Source of the DNA: Sporopachydermia quercuum
Taxonomy: Eukaryota; Ascomycota; Sporopachydermiomycetes; Sporopachydermiales; Sporopachydermiaceae
DNA length: 64,000 nt
Direction: 5' to 3'
Assembly (NCBI GenBank): GCA_001599295.1
Contig: BCGN01000006.1
Span: forward strand, 248,001 to 312,000
Position numbers and translations under genes: made by a program. How positions within the stretch are numbered: position 1 is the stretch's first letter; each line of letters begins with the position of its first letter. Positions 10,796 to 20,840 of this stretch are shown one piece after another. Under the pieces are notes generated by a model, which did not search any database, was not told the DNA's origin, and saw only the letters and a list, made by a program, of their open reading frames with translations.

Positions 10796-12892
10796 ATGAG
10801 GTTCAGTAACACTGTTAGCAATCTAAGCGTTATTATGAAGAAAACAATGCTATTATACACAAGCCGAACGATGGCAACAGCTGCGAAGCGAATTCCTCAA
10901 AATTTGACTGAGAAAATTGTTCAGAAATACGCTGTAGGACTGCAACCAGGGAAAGTTGTTCAATCAAGCGACTATGTGTCCATCAAACCAGCACATTGCA
11001 TGTCTCATGATAATTCATGGCCTGTGGCTATGAAATTCATGGGTTTAGGTGCTAAAAAGATAAAAGATAACAGACAAGTTGTCATGACACTTGATCACGA
11101 TGTTCAGAATAAATCTGAAAAGAATCTAACCAAGTATCATAATATTGAAGCGTTTGCGAAGAAACATGGAGTTGACTTCTACCCAGCTGGTAGAGGCATT
11201 GGACACCAGATTATGATTGAAGAGGGCTATGCTTTCCCATTAAACGTTACCGTTGCTTCAGACAGTCATTCTAATACATATGGTGGTATTGGTGCGCTAG
11301 GTACCCCTATTGTTCGAACAGATGCAGCATCTATTTGGGCTACAGGTCAAACATGGTGGCAGATTCCTCCCGTTGCTAAGGTTGAGCTTCAAGGTAGACT
11401 TCCAGCTGGCGTTACTGGTAAAGATGTGATTATTGCATTATGTGGTGTTTTCAACAACGATGAAGTGTTGAATCATGCCATTGAATTTGTTGGAGAAGAA
11501 TTAACTGAGTTGCCAATCGATGCTAGATTGACCATTGCTAATATGACTACTGAATGGGGTGCTCTCTCTGGTTTATTTCCTGTTGATGAGGCATTGATCA
11601 ACTGGTACAGAGACCGAATCAATAAGCTGCCCCAACCTCATCCTAGAGTTAATAAGGAAACTATTGATCACTTAGAGGCTAATGCATTAAAAGCTGATCC
11701 TGATGCCAAATATGCCAAACATTTAACACTCAATCTTGAAACATTGGCCCCTTATATCTCAGGACCAAACTCTGTTAAAGTTTTCAACTCATTGGCTGAT
11801 TTATCAAAGAAAGAAGTCAAAATCAACAAGGCTTATTTAGTATCTTGTACGAATTCTCGTTTGTCTGATATTCAGGCTGCTGCCAAGGTAATTAAGGGTC
11901 ATAAAGTAGCACCTAATGTTGAATTCTACGTTGCAGCAGCTTCATCGAACGTTCAAAAAGACGCTGAGTCCGTTGGTGCTTGGCAAGATATCCTAGATGC
12001 TGGTGCTATTCCTTTACCAGCAGGCTGTGGTCCATGCATTGGATTGGGCAGTGGATTGCTAGAGGATGGCGAAGTAGGTATTTCTGCTACCAACCGTAAT
12101 TTCAAGGGAAGAATGGGAAGCAGAGACGCCCTGGCTTATTTGGCATCACCGGAAGTCGTTGCCGCTAGTGCTGTGACTGGTAAGATTGCTTTCCCTGAAG
12201 AAGTTGAAGGAAAGGAACTCCCATCTTTCAAAGGTATCGAAAGCAGTGTTACTATACCTCAAAGAGATGCCGGAGCTGAAAGTACAGAAGTTACGGAAGG
12301 TTCAGTTAATATCTTGCCAGGATTCCCTGAAGTCATTGAAGGTGAATTAGTACTCTGTGACGCTGATAATATCAACACTGATGGTATTTATCCAGGTAAA
12401 TATACTTACCAAGACGATGTTTCCAAAGAGAAGATGGCTGAAGTTTGTATGGAAAACTATGATACTGATTTCGGCTCTAAGACAATAGCTAGTGATATTA
12501 TAGTCTCTGGTTTCAATTTTGGTACTGGTTCATCAAGAGAACAAGCAGCTACATGTATACTAGCTAGAGGAATGAAGATGGTTATTGCTGGATCATTTGG
12601 TAACATTTTCTCTAGAAACAGTATTAATAATGCATTAATGACATTGGAAATTCCTGCGTTGATCGAAAAGCTGAGAGCTAGATATAAGGATGCTGAGCCA
12701 GAACTTACTAGAAGAACTGGTTGGTGGGTCAAATGGGATGTTAAAAAGTCATTAGTGACAGTGAGAGATGGACAAGAAGGTCCAGTTGTTTTACAACAAA
12801 AAGTTGGTGAGATTGGGGAAAATTTACAGGAGATAATAGTTAAAGGAGGATTAGAAGGTTGGGTGAAGGCTGAGTTGGAAAAGGGTAATTAG
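10796..12892 (+). CDS. LYS4: Homoaconitase, mitochondrial (lysine biosynthesis)
   Basis: A 698-residue member of the aconitase superfamily, about the length of yeast Lys4. It interconverts homocitrate and homoisocitrate through homoaconitate in the alpha-aminoadipate pathway to lysine, in the mitochondrial matrix. The first 35 or so residues are basic and hydroxylated with few acidic residues, as expected for a mitochondrial presequence. Visible landmarks are [21 protein letters not shown], and the three [4Fe-4S] ligand cysteines: Cys351 in VSCTNSR, and Cys411 and Cys414 in GCGPCIGLG. The C-terminal swivel domain contains [16 protein letters not shown], whose substrate-contacting SSREQ is intact. 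Two further in-frame ATGs at codons 14 and 26 could also serve as starts, but the first gives a full targeting peptide. Single exon. Confidence 0.97.
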   Translation: MRFSNTVSNLSVIMKKTMLLYTSRTMATAAKRIPQNLTEKIVQKYAVGLQPGKVVQSSDYVSIKPAHCMSHDNSWPVAMKFMGLGAKKIKDNRQVVMTLDHDVQNKSEKNLTKYHNIEAFAKKHGVDFYPAGRGIGHQIMIEEGYAFPLNVTVASDSHSNTYGGIGALGTPIVRTDAASIWATGQTWWQIPPVAKVELQGRLPAGVTGKDVIIALCGVFNNDEVLNHAIEFVGEELTELPIDARLTIANMTTEWGALSGLFPVDEALINWYRDRINKLPQPHPRVNKETIDHLEANALKADPDAKYAKHLTLNLETLAPYISGPNSVKVFNSLADLSKKEVKINKAYLVSCTNSRLSDIQAAAKVIKGHKVAPNVEFYVAAASSNVQKDAESVGAWQDILDAGAIPLPAGCGPCIGLGSGLLEDGEVGISATNRNFKGRMGSRDALAYLASPEVVAASAVTGKIAFPEEVEGKELPSFKGIESSVTIPQRDAGAESTEVTEGSVNILPGFPEVIEGELVLCDADNINTDGIYPGKYTYQDDVSKEKMAEVCMENYDTDFGSKTIASDIIVSGFNFGTGSSREQAATCILARGMKMVIAGSFGNIFSRNSINNALMTLEIPALIEKLRARYKDAEPELTRRTGWWVKWDVKKSLVTVRDGQEGPVVLQQKVGEIGENLQEIIVKGGLEGWVKAELEKGN

Positions 12893-13500
12893 ACCAACGA
12901 ATAGGCATAATAATAGGTCATAACTATGATATGATAATGTACATAGGGCTGCTGTTACTACATGAAGTGTAGTTTATGTATATATGTATTTATGAATAGT
13001 GAGTAGATATAGAATATACCATATATGATTATTCGAGAAAGCAGTAGCGCATTGATAGAATATTTTTCAAGAATTGTATATGGTTTAATACCAAGCGAGC
13101 AATAATAAATATATCATCATTAATGAAGTGTCGCCTGTTGTTAATTAACAGTGAGAATAGTGGCACTTCTGACTTGATTAGCCTATTGATATACAGTACA
13201 TCCCTGAAAGCTCTTACTTCTTATACAGTCCGTTGTCAATTGAACAAGTATTAAAGTCTATCAATTTTCATATACACAGTAGATATTCTTGTAATGATAA
13301 ATTAGATCCTCAAGCAATTTCCAGTTTATATGGCGATTGCTTTCCTTTCCTACTCATATCATCACATCTCCTATCAGTTCATTTGCTAAACGTATTTGAA
13401 GTAATCAAGCAGCTCCAATGATCTGCTCTTAATGTCATAACGGGAAAAAATAATACCATCATACCAATATAAGCAAGAATATATTCATTTCATAATACAC
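12893..13500. other. Convergent intergenic region between LYS4 and NHP2
   Basis: About 600 AT-rich bases between converging genes. A 62-codon open frame at 13233-13421 resembles nothing known. It presumably holds the two 3' UTRs. Confidence 0.4.
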
Positions 13501-13989
13501 CTAAATAGTCTCTATATCCTTAACAACCTCATCGTAGTTCTCCTTATATTCTTCAGTCTTTGAAGAATCACCCTTCTTACTTCCACCAGGAACAATCATC
13601 ACACAACTGGTTGGTCTTTTAGTAGCTCCAGCAGATCCTAAATCTTCCTTAGAAGGAATGAAAACATATGGAACACCATGATCTTCGCATAAAACTGGAA
13701 TATGAGAAATGACATCAGGAGGAGAAATGTCACCTGCTATCACAACAAGTCCCTTTTCACCTTTTCGTAGACTCTTGACAACTTCCTTAACACCCCTTTT
13801 AACATGCTTGGCTTTTGATGCTTTCTTTACAGTTTTTAGTAACTTNTTGTTTAACTTTTTTGGTGCAAGAGGTTCAGCGAATGGTAAAACGGCTACTAAT
13901 CGTTTTTCATAGTTATCCTCACCAGACTCTTCCTTTTCCTTTCTCACCTTCTTTGGTGAGTCGTCCTTCTTGCTCTTATCCTTCGCCAT
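13501..13989 (-). CDS. NHP2: H/ACA snoRNP protein Nhp2
   Basis: A 162-residue L7Ae/L30e-family protein, the usual size for Nhp2. It binds H/ACA guide RNAs in the nucleolus as part of the pseudouridylation complex with Cbf5, Gar1 and Nop10. A charged N-terminal tail of about 30 residues (MAKDKSKKDDSPKK) precedes the L7Ae fold. The fold includes APKKLN, the RGVKEVVKSLRKG helix, GLVVIAGDISPPDVISHIP and the conserved C-terminal segment VPYVFIPSKEDLG. It is in tail-to-tail orientation with LYS4. One N base falls in a codon near residue 48. Confidence 0.95.
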   Translation of the reverse strand: MAKDKSKKDDSPKKVRKEKEESGEDNYEKRLVAVLPFAEPLAPKKLNXKLLKTVKKASKAKHVKRGVKEVVKSLRKGEKGLVVIAGDISPPDVISHIPVLCEDHGVPYVFIPSKEDLGSAGATKRPTSCVMIVPGGSKKGDSSKTEEYKENYDEVVKDIETI

Positions 13990-14490
13990 TATGTAAAATC
14001 TTGTGGTTATGTTGATGGTTGAAATTTGAATATGTGGATTAAAGAAAAACCCAAGAAACAGTTTCTATCTTTGTAACTATTCTATTTGTTAATTGTGGTA
14101 GTCAATTTTGTGTGATTGTCCCAATCCTTCTGTGAAACTTTTCTCTAAATGTCACAAATTTTTTTACTTGGGAAGATGAACTTACCCGGATGTGACTAAC
14201 ATCAGGTCTCGTCGTGAGAAGAACTTGACTTCTCTTCAATTCCAAGAAAAGGCTTCAAACAGATTTGTTGATTGTTTCTTTCTACATTGAAGTACATTGA
14301 TAGAACTAATTCCTTTCTCATCTTGGTTGTCAATAGAGTTTATGGGATATATGAAACTAGAATGTTGGATNNCTTTGGCTTCACAGGAAAATATTAGCAT
14401 GATTCGTCATATAGTGTGGAAGGAATATTGGACTTGTCACGTGGCTACTCTACATTGTACGAAAAAAATACACATAGATAATGGCTCATC
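13990..14490. other. Divergent promoter region of NHP2 and the DEAH-like gene
   Basis: About 500 bases between divergent starts. A TTTTTTTACTT run lies near 14160. An open frame from 14297 ends at the next gene's start and shows no protein-like features. Two adjacent N bases occur at 14371-14372. Confidence 0.4.
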
Positions 14491-16701
14491 ATGAGTAGTA
14501 AGAAGTCAGCTACAAACAGCATTGGAGAAGCAAAGCTGAAATTTCAATATTTAGCCGAAAAGTCCAATGTTTTAATCGTGGGAAGTACTCAGGAAGTGAT
14601 TGTCAAAGAGCAGCTTCTGCAATGGTTATTTGAGATTGGATGGACACATATTTTGTGGGCACAGTCTGATGACTCTAGCTCAAAATCATGCTTTGACTAT
14701 CTTTCTCGGGTTAATTGGAAGATACATGCGAACAAGAATGTAGAAAATGTTAATGCTGGAACTTCTAATGAACAGAGGACTAAGCACAGGCTTCCTGTGA
14801 CCAAGGGGGTTAAATTTATGACTCATAATGAACTTTTGGAGGAGGCTCTAGGTGATCCTCTTTTTCGAGATACTGACGTATTGGTGCTTGTTGAAGGTTT
14901 GGAGCAAAGGGCTGATATGGAAATTATGGTGTGCTTGTTGAAAAGGGTCGTGAAAATACGTAAGACTCTACGAGTCATTGTTGTGTGTGGTCTCGATAGT
15001 AATTCTATCGAAACGTATGTAATGTACTTTGCCGATGGTGTCAACAAAGATATTAAAGACAAGAGGACGACTGAATCCAAAGAAATAGATGATAATGTCA
15101 AAGTGGGTGTTGAGGTTAACAAAATGGTGATCCCAAATTTCAGAGGAAACTTATCTAATATTGAAGTGATGCATCTCCAAGAATCATGTGAGAACTACAT
15201 TCTAAAGTGTCAGGAACTAGCCTTACATATACACAACGAGGAGAGTTTGTCAGCAGGCAGTATAATAGTTGTTTTACCAGGTAAACAGGAAGTTGAGAAA
15301 GTCTCTTCAGGAGTTTTGACGCAATTGGTGCTACAGAATAGAATAAGAGGGGTAGATGCTATCAACTATGATTTTGAGGTCGTCTCCCTTTATAAAGGCA
15401 TCAACAAAGAAATTTTATCTGAATTATATAAACAGGAAGAAAATAAGTATTCCAGTTCTCTCAGAAGTAACAGACGTTATATAATAATATCCACTTCTTT
15501 GGTTGAAGATCTTGACCCTTGTATTCCTAACACTGGTTTTGTTATTGATAGTGGTAAAGTCAGGATACCCTTCTATGATTACGCCATAGGAATAACAAGA
15601 GTGAAAGTTCTCAATGTTTCTGTAGCTAAAGCTAACCAAAGAGCACAATTAATTACGGCAACTGCAGGTGGTAAATGCTATCGGTTATATTCTTACATAA
15701 ATATGAAAGACATACAAGGCGAAAACCTATCGGAAGTAAGCAGAATTGAACTGAGTGGTTTAGTTTTGAAGATGAAAACTTTAGGGATTCAGAACTTCTC
15801 CCAAGCAAAATTACTGACGAGATATGATCTCGAGAGACTTCAGAAAAGTTTGGTTTATCTGTACCAGCTTGATTGCTTGGATGGTAATGGCAAGCTTACA
15901 CCGTTAGGTAGTTTGATAGGAAGGCTAATTTATGCTGCTAGTAGTAGATCAGGATCCATAGAAGATACGGACTTCAGCCAATATATTGACAGAACAGACA
16001 TCAATGCAATTAGAATGGCAACATGTGTGGTTAAAGCAAAAGGATCAGATGTATTTGAAGAGATGCTTACGCTGTATGGTTTACAACAATTACGGACAGA
16101 GATGTTCAAGCAACAGGGTAAAAACGTGAGTCGTGATAATGATAACGATGACCCAGAAAGCCTGAAACAGGTCAAACTGAAATATGAACTCATTTCAGAG
16201 GAGGGCGATCTTTTCTCTAATTTGAATGCTGTTACAGCATACGAAAACGAATTCCGCGATTCAAAATATAGTGACATCGCAATGTATAGATGGTGTCAAA
16301 AGAGAGGAATCCATCATCAAATTATTAAACAGACTCTAAATATTCGCAACAAGCTTCAATATGAGTTAGAGAAAGACTCTTATTTCCAACAGCAGCCAAT
16401 CAATAAAACAGATGAAGATACTGATTCAAAATCAACTAAAATCACCAGACTGCTCGTGAATGCTTTCAGAAACAATATCGGAATGTTTCAAAAGGTAGAT
16501 GGCTCTATAAAACTTTCAAATAAGGCTGCAAAAGATTGGAAAGCATGGATATATCCCAAATCCATTCTATTCGATCTTCCTATCAATAATGATGACGTGA
16601 TCATATACACTGAGTTAATTGAAGCTAATGGAAAGATATATGCAAGGAATCTACATAAAGTAGACCCAATTGTTTTTAATCAATGTATACTAGATAGCTA
16701 G
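14491..16701 (+). CDS. DEAH-box helicase-like protein with degenerate catalytic motifs (pseudohelicase)
   Basis: A 736-residue intact frame that follows DEAH/RHA helicase architecture from end to end. The ATPase motifs are altered. Walker A (GETGSGKST in the family) reads GSTQEVIVK at 31-39. DEAH reads VEGL at 134-137 within LVLVEGLEQRADMEIMVCLL. Motif III SAT is CGL near 166-168. Motif VI QRAGRAGR reads QRAQLITA at 383-390. Motif V (STSLVEDLDPCIPNTGFVID) and the GGKCYRLYS that follows motif VI remain recognisable. After these come a winged-helix/HA2 region (LSGLVLKMKTLGIQ, then KLTPLGSLIGRL), a ratchet-like helical part (RWCQKRGIHHQIIKQTLNIR) and an OB fold (WIYPKSILFDL to YARNLHKVDP). ATP hydrolysis therefore looks impossible, while the fold appears to be maintained. 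It may derive from the DHX35-type or another spliceosomal DEAH lineage. I cannot say which partner it serves. Confidence 0.85.
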   Translation: MSSKKSATNSIGEAKLKFQYLAEKSNVLIVGSTQEVIVKEQLLQWLFEIGWTHILWAQSDDSSSKSCFDYLSRVNWKIHANKNVENVNAGTSNEQRTKHRLPVTKGVKFMTHNELLEEALGDPLFRDTDVLVLVEGLEQRADMEIMVCLLKRVVKIRKTLRVIVVCGLDSNSIETYVMYFADGVNKDIKDKRTTESKEIDDNVKVGVEVNKMVIPNFRGNLSNIEVMHLQESCENYILKCQELALHIHNEESLSAGSIIVVLPGKQEVEKVSSGVLTQLVLQNRIRGVDAINYDFEVVSLYKGINKEILSELYKQEENKYSSSLRSNRRYIIISTSLVEDLDPCIPNTGFVIDSGKVRIPFYDYAIGITRVKVLNVSVAKANQRAQLITATAGGKCYRLYSYINMKDIQGENLSEVSRIELSGLVLKMKTLGIQNFSQAKLLTRYDLERLQKSLVYLYQLDCLDGNGKLTPLGSLIGRLIYAASSRSGSIEDTDFSQYIDRTDINAIRMATCVVKAKGSDVFEEMLTLYGLQQLRTEMFKQQGKNVSRDNDNDDPESLKQVKLKYELISEEGDLFSNLNAVTAYENEFRDSKYSDIAMYRWCQKRGIHHQIIKQTLNIRNKLQYELEKDSYFQQQPINKTDEDTDSKSTKITRLLVNAFRNNIGMFQKVDGSIKLSNKAAKDWKAWIYPKSILFDLPINNDDVIIYTELIEANGKIYARNLHKVDPIVFNQCILDS

Positions 16702-17315
16702 TTTTTAAAAACTAATNAATTTTAATGAACCAAATGATTTTGTATTATAATCATCTTATCATTTTCTTCCTAGTTCATCTAATTATATAATCTCCTATCG
16801 TCTATCTTACATTCTCAATTACAGATTACATCATACCTAAATATTCCTCTAATCAGCATCATGCATAATCTTGCATAAATATTGCATTTTCTTTTTTCCT
16901 TCTCTTCCTCGGCGGGAAAATCATGACATAAACCACAAACAGTAATTCGAATTTCAACCACAAAGTACGGAAAACCCCACATATACAAAACCTTCTTTGT
17001 TGAGGATTTTGGCCTCCTGTCTTCTTCCTCATAGAATTCAATGAATTAATGAATGCTTGTTAACCGACCTATTGATATTATTGTTTTACTGTTCGTAAAG
17101 TCATGTGTATAATATTGATATCATAGCTTTTACCAATTTTTTGCTGGAATTACTAACATAGTCTCTCAACCTACCGGCAAATCAGAAACTGATCCATCTG
17201 AAGTAGCTAGTGGCACTGCATACTTCGTATACATTCTCATTCTATCACACTATACAAATAACAACCCTTTACAAAACACCCTTCTTGACCTCTGTTTTAA
17301 TTCGATTTCAGCACA
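16702..17315. other. Intergenic region upstream of PEX5
   Basis: About 610 bases with the 3' end of the DEAH-like gene and the PEX5 promoter. Short open frames at 16859-17041 (minus) and 17210-17431 (plus, overlapping PEX5) look spurious. Confidence 0.4.
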
Positions 17316-19172
17316 ATGTCTTTCATGGCAGGAGGAGCAGAATGCTCTACATCAAGAAATCCTTTGACCCAATTCACCAAACATGCGAATCAAGACACAT
17401 CCTTACAACGGCCGGAGTTCATGGCCAATAATAATCAGGTCCATCAAAGATCTATGCGAAGCACAACTGCTGGTATGGGCTTGAAAGATCAGGAAGTACT
17501 AAACCAGTTCAACCAGGGACAAATGGCAGGACCAAATAGTTTCCAGTTTGATGCCATGCGCCATGAACTTACTAGGGTACAGGGCCTTGAAAGCGCGGCA
17601 CAGCCAGGATGGACCAATGAATTTGCTTCGGCTGGCCCCTTGATGTCTTCTTCAAATTCTTCCATTTCCTTATCAGCAGCAGGCACACCTGTTACAGCTT
17701 CTAGCAACAACTGGTCGTCCGAATTCCATTCCAGAGGTTCCACTCCCTTGCAACAGCAGCCTGGCCAACCAATGATGAATATGGGTGGTGGGTTAGGATA
17801 CACTCCACGATTTGTTAGTCAGTTTGCTAATGGTGGTGGTATGTATGCCAATATGCCTATGAATCAGCAAAACATGAATCAACAAGCAGGAAAAATTGTG
17901 GAACTGAGCGACAAAAGCTGGGACGATGAATTCAAGAAGATGGAGAGCACTTTGTCAAGCAAAGGTAAAGAAAAAATTCAAGAAGCTGTAGCATTAGGTC
18001 CAGAACCTGTTGGAAATATACTCACTGACAATCTACAACAGGATCAAGTACTTGAACAAGCAGAAGAAGGCGTCTTGGATGAGTCAGCTGCTAAGGAAGC
18101 CTTTGAACATGATGAGTTTGAAAGAATTTGGAATAATATTAACCAAAACGAGGAGTTGAATGACCATTTCTGGAATCAAGACGATGTTCCTGATTGGGAA
18201 AGAGATTATGTCGAACACAGTCAAAACAGAGCCAATTATGGTGACTACAGGTTCGAAGAAAACAACCAGTTTATGGATATGCCCGATGCATTTGCTATTG
18301 GAGTTCAGTTACAGGAATCAGGGGCAAAGTTAAGCGAAGCTGCTCTTGCATTTGAAGCGGCCGTTCAAAACGACCCTAACCATGTTGAAGCTTGGTTGAG
18401 ATTGGGTAACGTTCAAACCCAGAACGAAAAGGAAGATGCGGGAATCAGAGCCTTAGAAAAAACCCTTCAACTAGATCCTGATAATCTAAACGCTCTGATG
18501 AATTTAGCAGTATCATATCTCAACGAGGGATATGATAATGCTTCATATGCAACACTAGAAAAGTGGATATCAGTAAAATACCCTGACATTGCAGCTCAAG
18601 CTCGTAGAGAAGAACCCCAGTTGTCTGGTGAAAATAGATTTTTATTGCATAAGAGAGTCACAGAATTGTTCATGAAGGCAGCTCAGCTATCACCAGATGC
18701 TGCTAGTTTGGACGCTGATGTTCAATTGGGATTGGGTGTTTTATTTTACGGTAATGAGGAATACGATAAGACTATTGATTGTTTCAGGACAGCCCTTGCC
18801 ATTCGACCCGATGATGCATTACTATGGAACAGATTAGGTGCATCATTGGCAAACTCTCAAAGAAGTGAAGAAGCATTAGAAGCTTATTATAAAGCATTGG
18901 AACTACGGCCTAGTTTTGTTAGGGCAAGATACAACTTAGCTGTTTCTTGCATCAATATCGGTTGTTATAAAGAAGCGGCAGAACATCTATTAGGGGCTTT
19001 GANCATGCATAAAGTTGAAGGAGCAAGGGAAGACAAAATCGCCGCTAATCAATCAACATCATTATATGAAACTTTGAAACGTACATTCTTAGCTATGAAT
19101 AGAAGGGACTTAATTGAGAAAGTAGGTGTGGGAATGAATATTGATGATTTTAGAGGCGAATTCAACTTCTAG
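17316..19172 (+). CDS. PEX5: Peroxisomal targeting signal 1 receptor Pex5
   Basis: A 618-residue protein, matching the yeast Pex5 size. It binds PTS1 (SKL-type) cargo in the cytosol, docks at the peroxisomal membrane through Pex13/Pex14 and is recycled after ubiquitination. The N-terminus MSFMAGGAECS carries the conserved cysteine (Cys10) used for mono-ubiquitination. Three W-x-x-E-F pentapeptides for Pex14 binding are visible: WTNEF (99-103), WSSEF (133-137) and WDDEF (202-206). The C-terminal half (about 330-600) is TPR repeats, for example HVEAWLRLGNVQTQNEKEDA and the units containing LDPDNLNALMNLAVSYLNEG and RPDDALLWNRLGASLANSQR. One N base falls in a codon in the last TPR region. Single exon. 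Confidence 0.97.
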   Translation: MSFMAGGAECSTSRNPLTQFTKHANQDTSLQRPEFMANNNQVHQRSMRSTTAGMGLKDQEVLNQFNQGQMAGPNSFQFDAMRHELTRVQGLESAAQPGWTNEFASAGPLMSSSNSSISLSAAGTPVTASSNNWSSEFHSRGSTPLQQQPGQPMMNMGGGLGYTPRFVSQFANGGGMYANMPMNQQNMNQQAGKIVELSDKSWDDEFKKMESTLSSKGKEKIQEAVALGPEPVGNILTDNLQQDQVLEQAEEGVLDESAAKEAFEHDEFERIWNNINQNEELNDHFWNQDDVPDWERDYVEHSQNRANYGDYRFEENNQFMDMPDAFAIGVQLQESGAKLSEAALAFEAAVQNDPNHVEAWLRLGNVQTQNEKEDAGIRALEKTLQLDPDNLNALMNLAVSYLNEGYDNASYATLEKWISVKYPDIAAQARREEPQLSGENRFLLHKRVTELFMKAAQLSPDAASLDADVQLGLGVLFYGNEEYDKTIDCFRTALAIRPDDALLWNRLGASLANSQRSEEALEAYYKALELRPSFVRARYNLAVSCINIGCYKEAAEHLLGALXMHKVEGAREDKIAANQSTSLYETLKRTFLAMNRRDLIEKVGVGMNIDDFRGEFNF

Positions 19173-19805
19173 ATACGGATAAAATGAGGTGAATGAATAG
19201 TACATGATCTGATGTGAAAGTAGAAATTAAGTAATCGTGCTCTGCATTTTTTGTTTGGTGGAATCGTAATTGATTAGAGAAAAATAATAGGAGAAGCATG
19301 TGTTCTAATATGTCTGAATTTGAAGTGTAAGGGATGCTATTATATTAATATATGATATTGAATACTTGAGCTATACGTTTCAATCTCTATAGAACGTGTG
19401 ACGTACATGGTTTACTTTGTTTTTGGTATTTAGATAATTTGATGGAGAATCTATCAATAATAAGCTCTCCAAATAAATAAAGGCAGATTTGTCAACGTTA
19501 GAATACAACTATTGATTAAAAAAATATACCTAGGATTTAGTGAAAAGAGATTTAAGATGTGTCTAGGGAATTACTGGAATATGTACTTCTTCCATATGAG
19601 CAGCGTGATAGGATGGTCGTCTACCCAACAGTATTCTGTCATACACAAGTATCATCTAATGTCTATCGCCGTCTACTGGTTCTACATTACTATTGCTATC
19701 ATCGTTTCATTACAAATATAAAATATTATTATTTATCTATTTACCTAGTTCTAGACTAACTAGCTTTAACCCTTCAGTCATAAATGCTATCATAAAGATA
19801 ATCAT
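19173..19805. other. Convergent intergenic region between PEX5 and CTR3
   Basis: About 630 bases between converging genes. Overlapping open frames at 19512-19759 have unrelated products in two frames and no recognisable similarity. Nothing firm is present. Confidence 0.4.
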
Positions 19806-20478
19806 CTATAGACAACATTTCTTACCGTCATCATCATGCACATTGTAACCACCTAATGGTTCATATCCAAATAGGAACTTACCGAATAGAGCACCTAGAA
19901 TACAACAGATAATGATATATCCATTATAATACATGAACAACAACATGATAATATATGATGCACCCCATTCGATGGTAAAAAACCCGGTTCTTATTAAATG
20001 TTCAAACAATGTTGGTCTGATCTCTGTAGACGAAGAAGAGAAGTTCATCAGCCATTCATGCTTAATGGTAGCCCATAATGGGTTTTCAATCTTGACAGGG
20101 TTTTTGTCCAATTCAGAGCTGGAATCACTTGATTCACTTCTGGGAGGATCGAGACGAGTTTGTCTCCTAGCTTTATGAGCTTTGATTAATTGGTTATCAT
20201 ATTCCCTGGAAAATCTATGGAACCATTGAAAAGCTAGAACAAAGAAAAAGACACCAATACAAGAGCCAGCAAACATGCCTCTGGAAGTGTTTCTCCATGA
20301 TTTTGCGATAAAACATGTGTCTATAGTGTACCAGTTCCATAACATCTGTAATTTGTTAGTATGGTCTTTATNGAAGATTCTTGAGCTTCAAGTTTATACA
20401 TACGGAAATCTTGCATTTACTAGCTGAGCTTGCGCTTGCGCTTGCTGTAGCATTAGCACTCATTCCTCCCATATCCAT
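19806..20478 (-). CDS. CTR3: Ctr3-type copper transporter, two exons
   Basis: Exon 1 is 20404-20478 and exon 2 is 19806-20345. The 58-nt intron (20346-20403) has GTATGT, a TACTAAC branch point at 20355-20361 and TACAG. Joined, they encode 204 residues. Exon 1 supplies MDMGGM, an Ala/Ser stretch and KCKIS. Exon 2 continues MLWNWYTIDTCFIAKSWRN, which matches yeast Ctr3. It is a high-affinity copper importer of the plasma membrane. Visible features are a first membrane segment (GMFAGSCIGVFFFVLAFQWF), a charged cytosolic loop, a second segment with the MxxxM copper motif (MLLFM), a GxxxG (GALFG) in the last segment, and a CC pair near the C-terminus. The open frame of exon 2 alone could be mistaken for the whole gene, but its first ATG directly follows a splice acceptor. 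A Mac1-type copper element lies upstream. Confidence 0.93.
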
Positions 20479-20560
20479 TTTTGAAGATGTTTTGATTATT
20501 GATTAGCTTTGTCGACCACCCGTAAACTTATATGAATATGTGTGGCAACACAGGTGACCG

Positions 20561-20584
20561 TTGCTGTTGTTGTTGTTGTTGTTG
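20561..20584. repeat. TTG trinucleotide microsatellite
   Basis: Eight TTG units, the second changed to CTG, lie about 85 bases upstream of the CTR3 start codon. It is non-coding in position and could vary in length between strains. Confidence 0.85.
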
Positions 20585-20832
20585 ATTATTCTCTATCCTT
20601 TGCCGGACAATTGAAATCAAGAAAAGAAATATGATTGATATCTCCGAGAACCAAGAGTGAATAGCAGAATCTGAATGATTTTGATGATCTTATATGTAGC
20701 CAATCAACAAGAATATTAGACAATACTAAATATTCTAAAGAAATACTGATGGAAATTCACTGGTCCTTATATAGTTGAACTATCCGTCAGTCTTTCTCTC
20801 ACATTCAATAGATACGAAGGTCTGCTGAAAAA

Positions 20833-20840
20833 TGAGCAAA
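20833..20840 (-). promoter_or_regulatory. Candidate copper-response element (Mac1 site) upstream of CTR3
   Basis: The minus strand reads TTTGCTCA, the consensus bound by the yeast copper-sensing activator Mac1 in CTR1 and FRE1 promoters. It lies about 355 bases upstream of the CTR3 ATG in the same orientation. A near match (TGTGCTCA) occurs on the plus strand near 21319. Mac1 normally uses paired elements, so the second, imperfect copy matters. An eight-base site can occur by chance; the location in front of a copper transporter is the main support. Confidence 0.55.

Noticed and set aside
19512-19759. Two overlapping frames downstream of PEX5
   Set aside because: Different reading frames encode unrelated sequences and none is recognised. 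A gene remnant is possible but unsupported.
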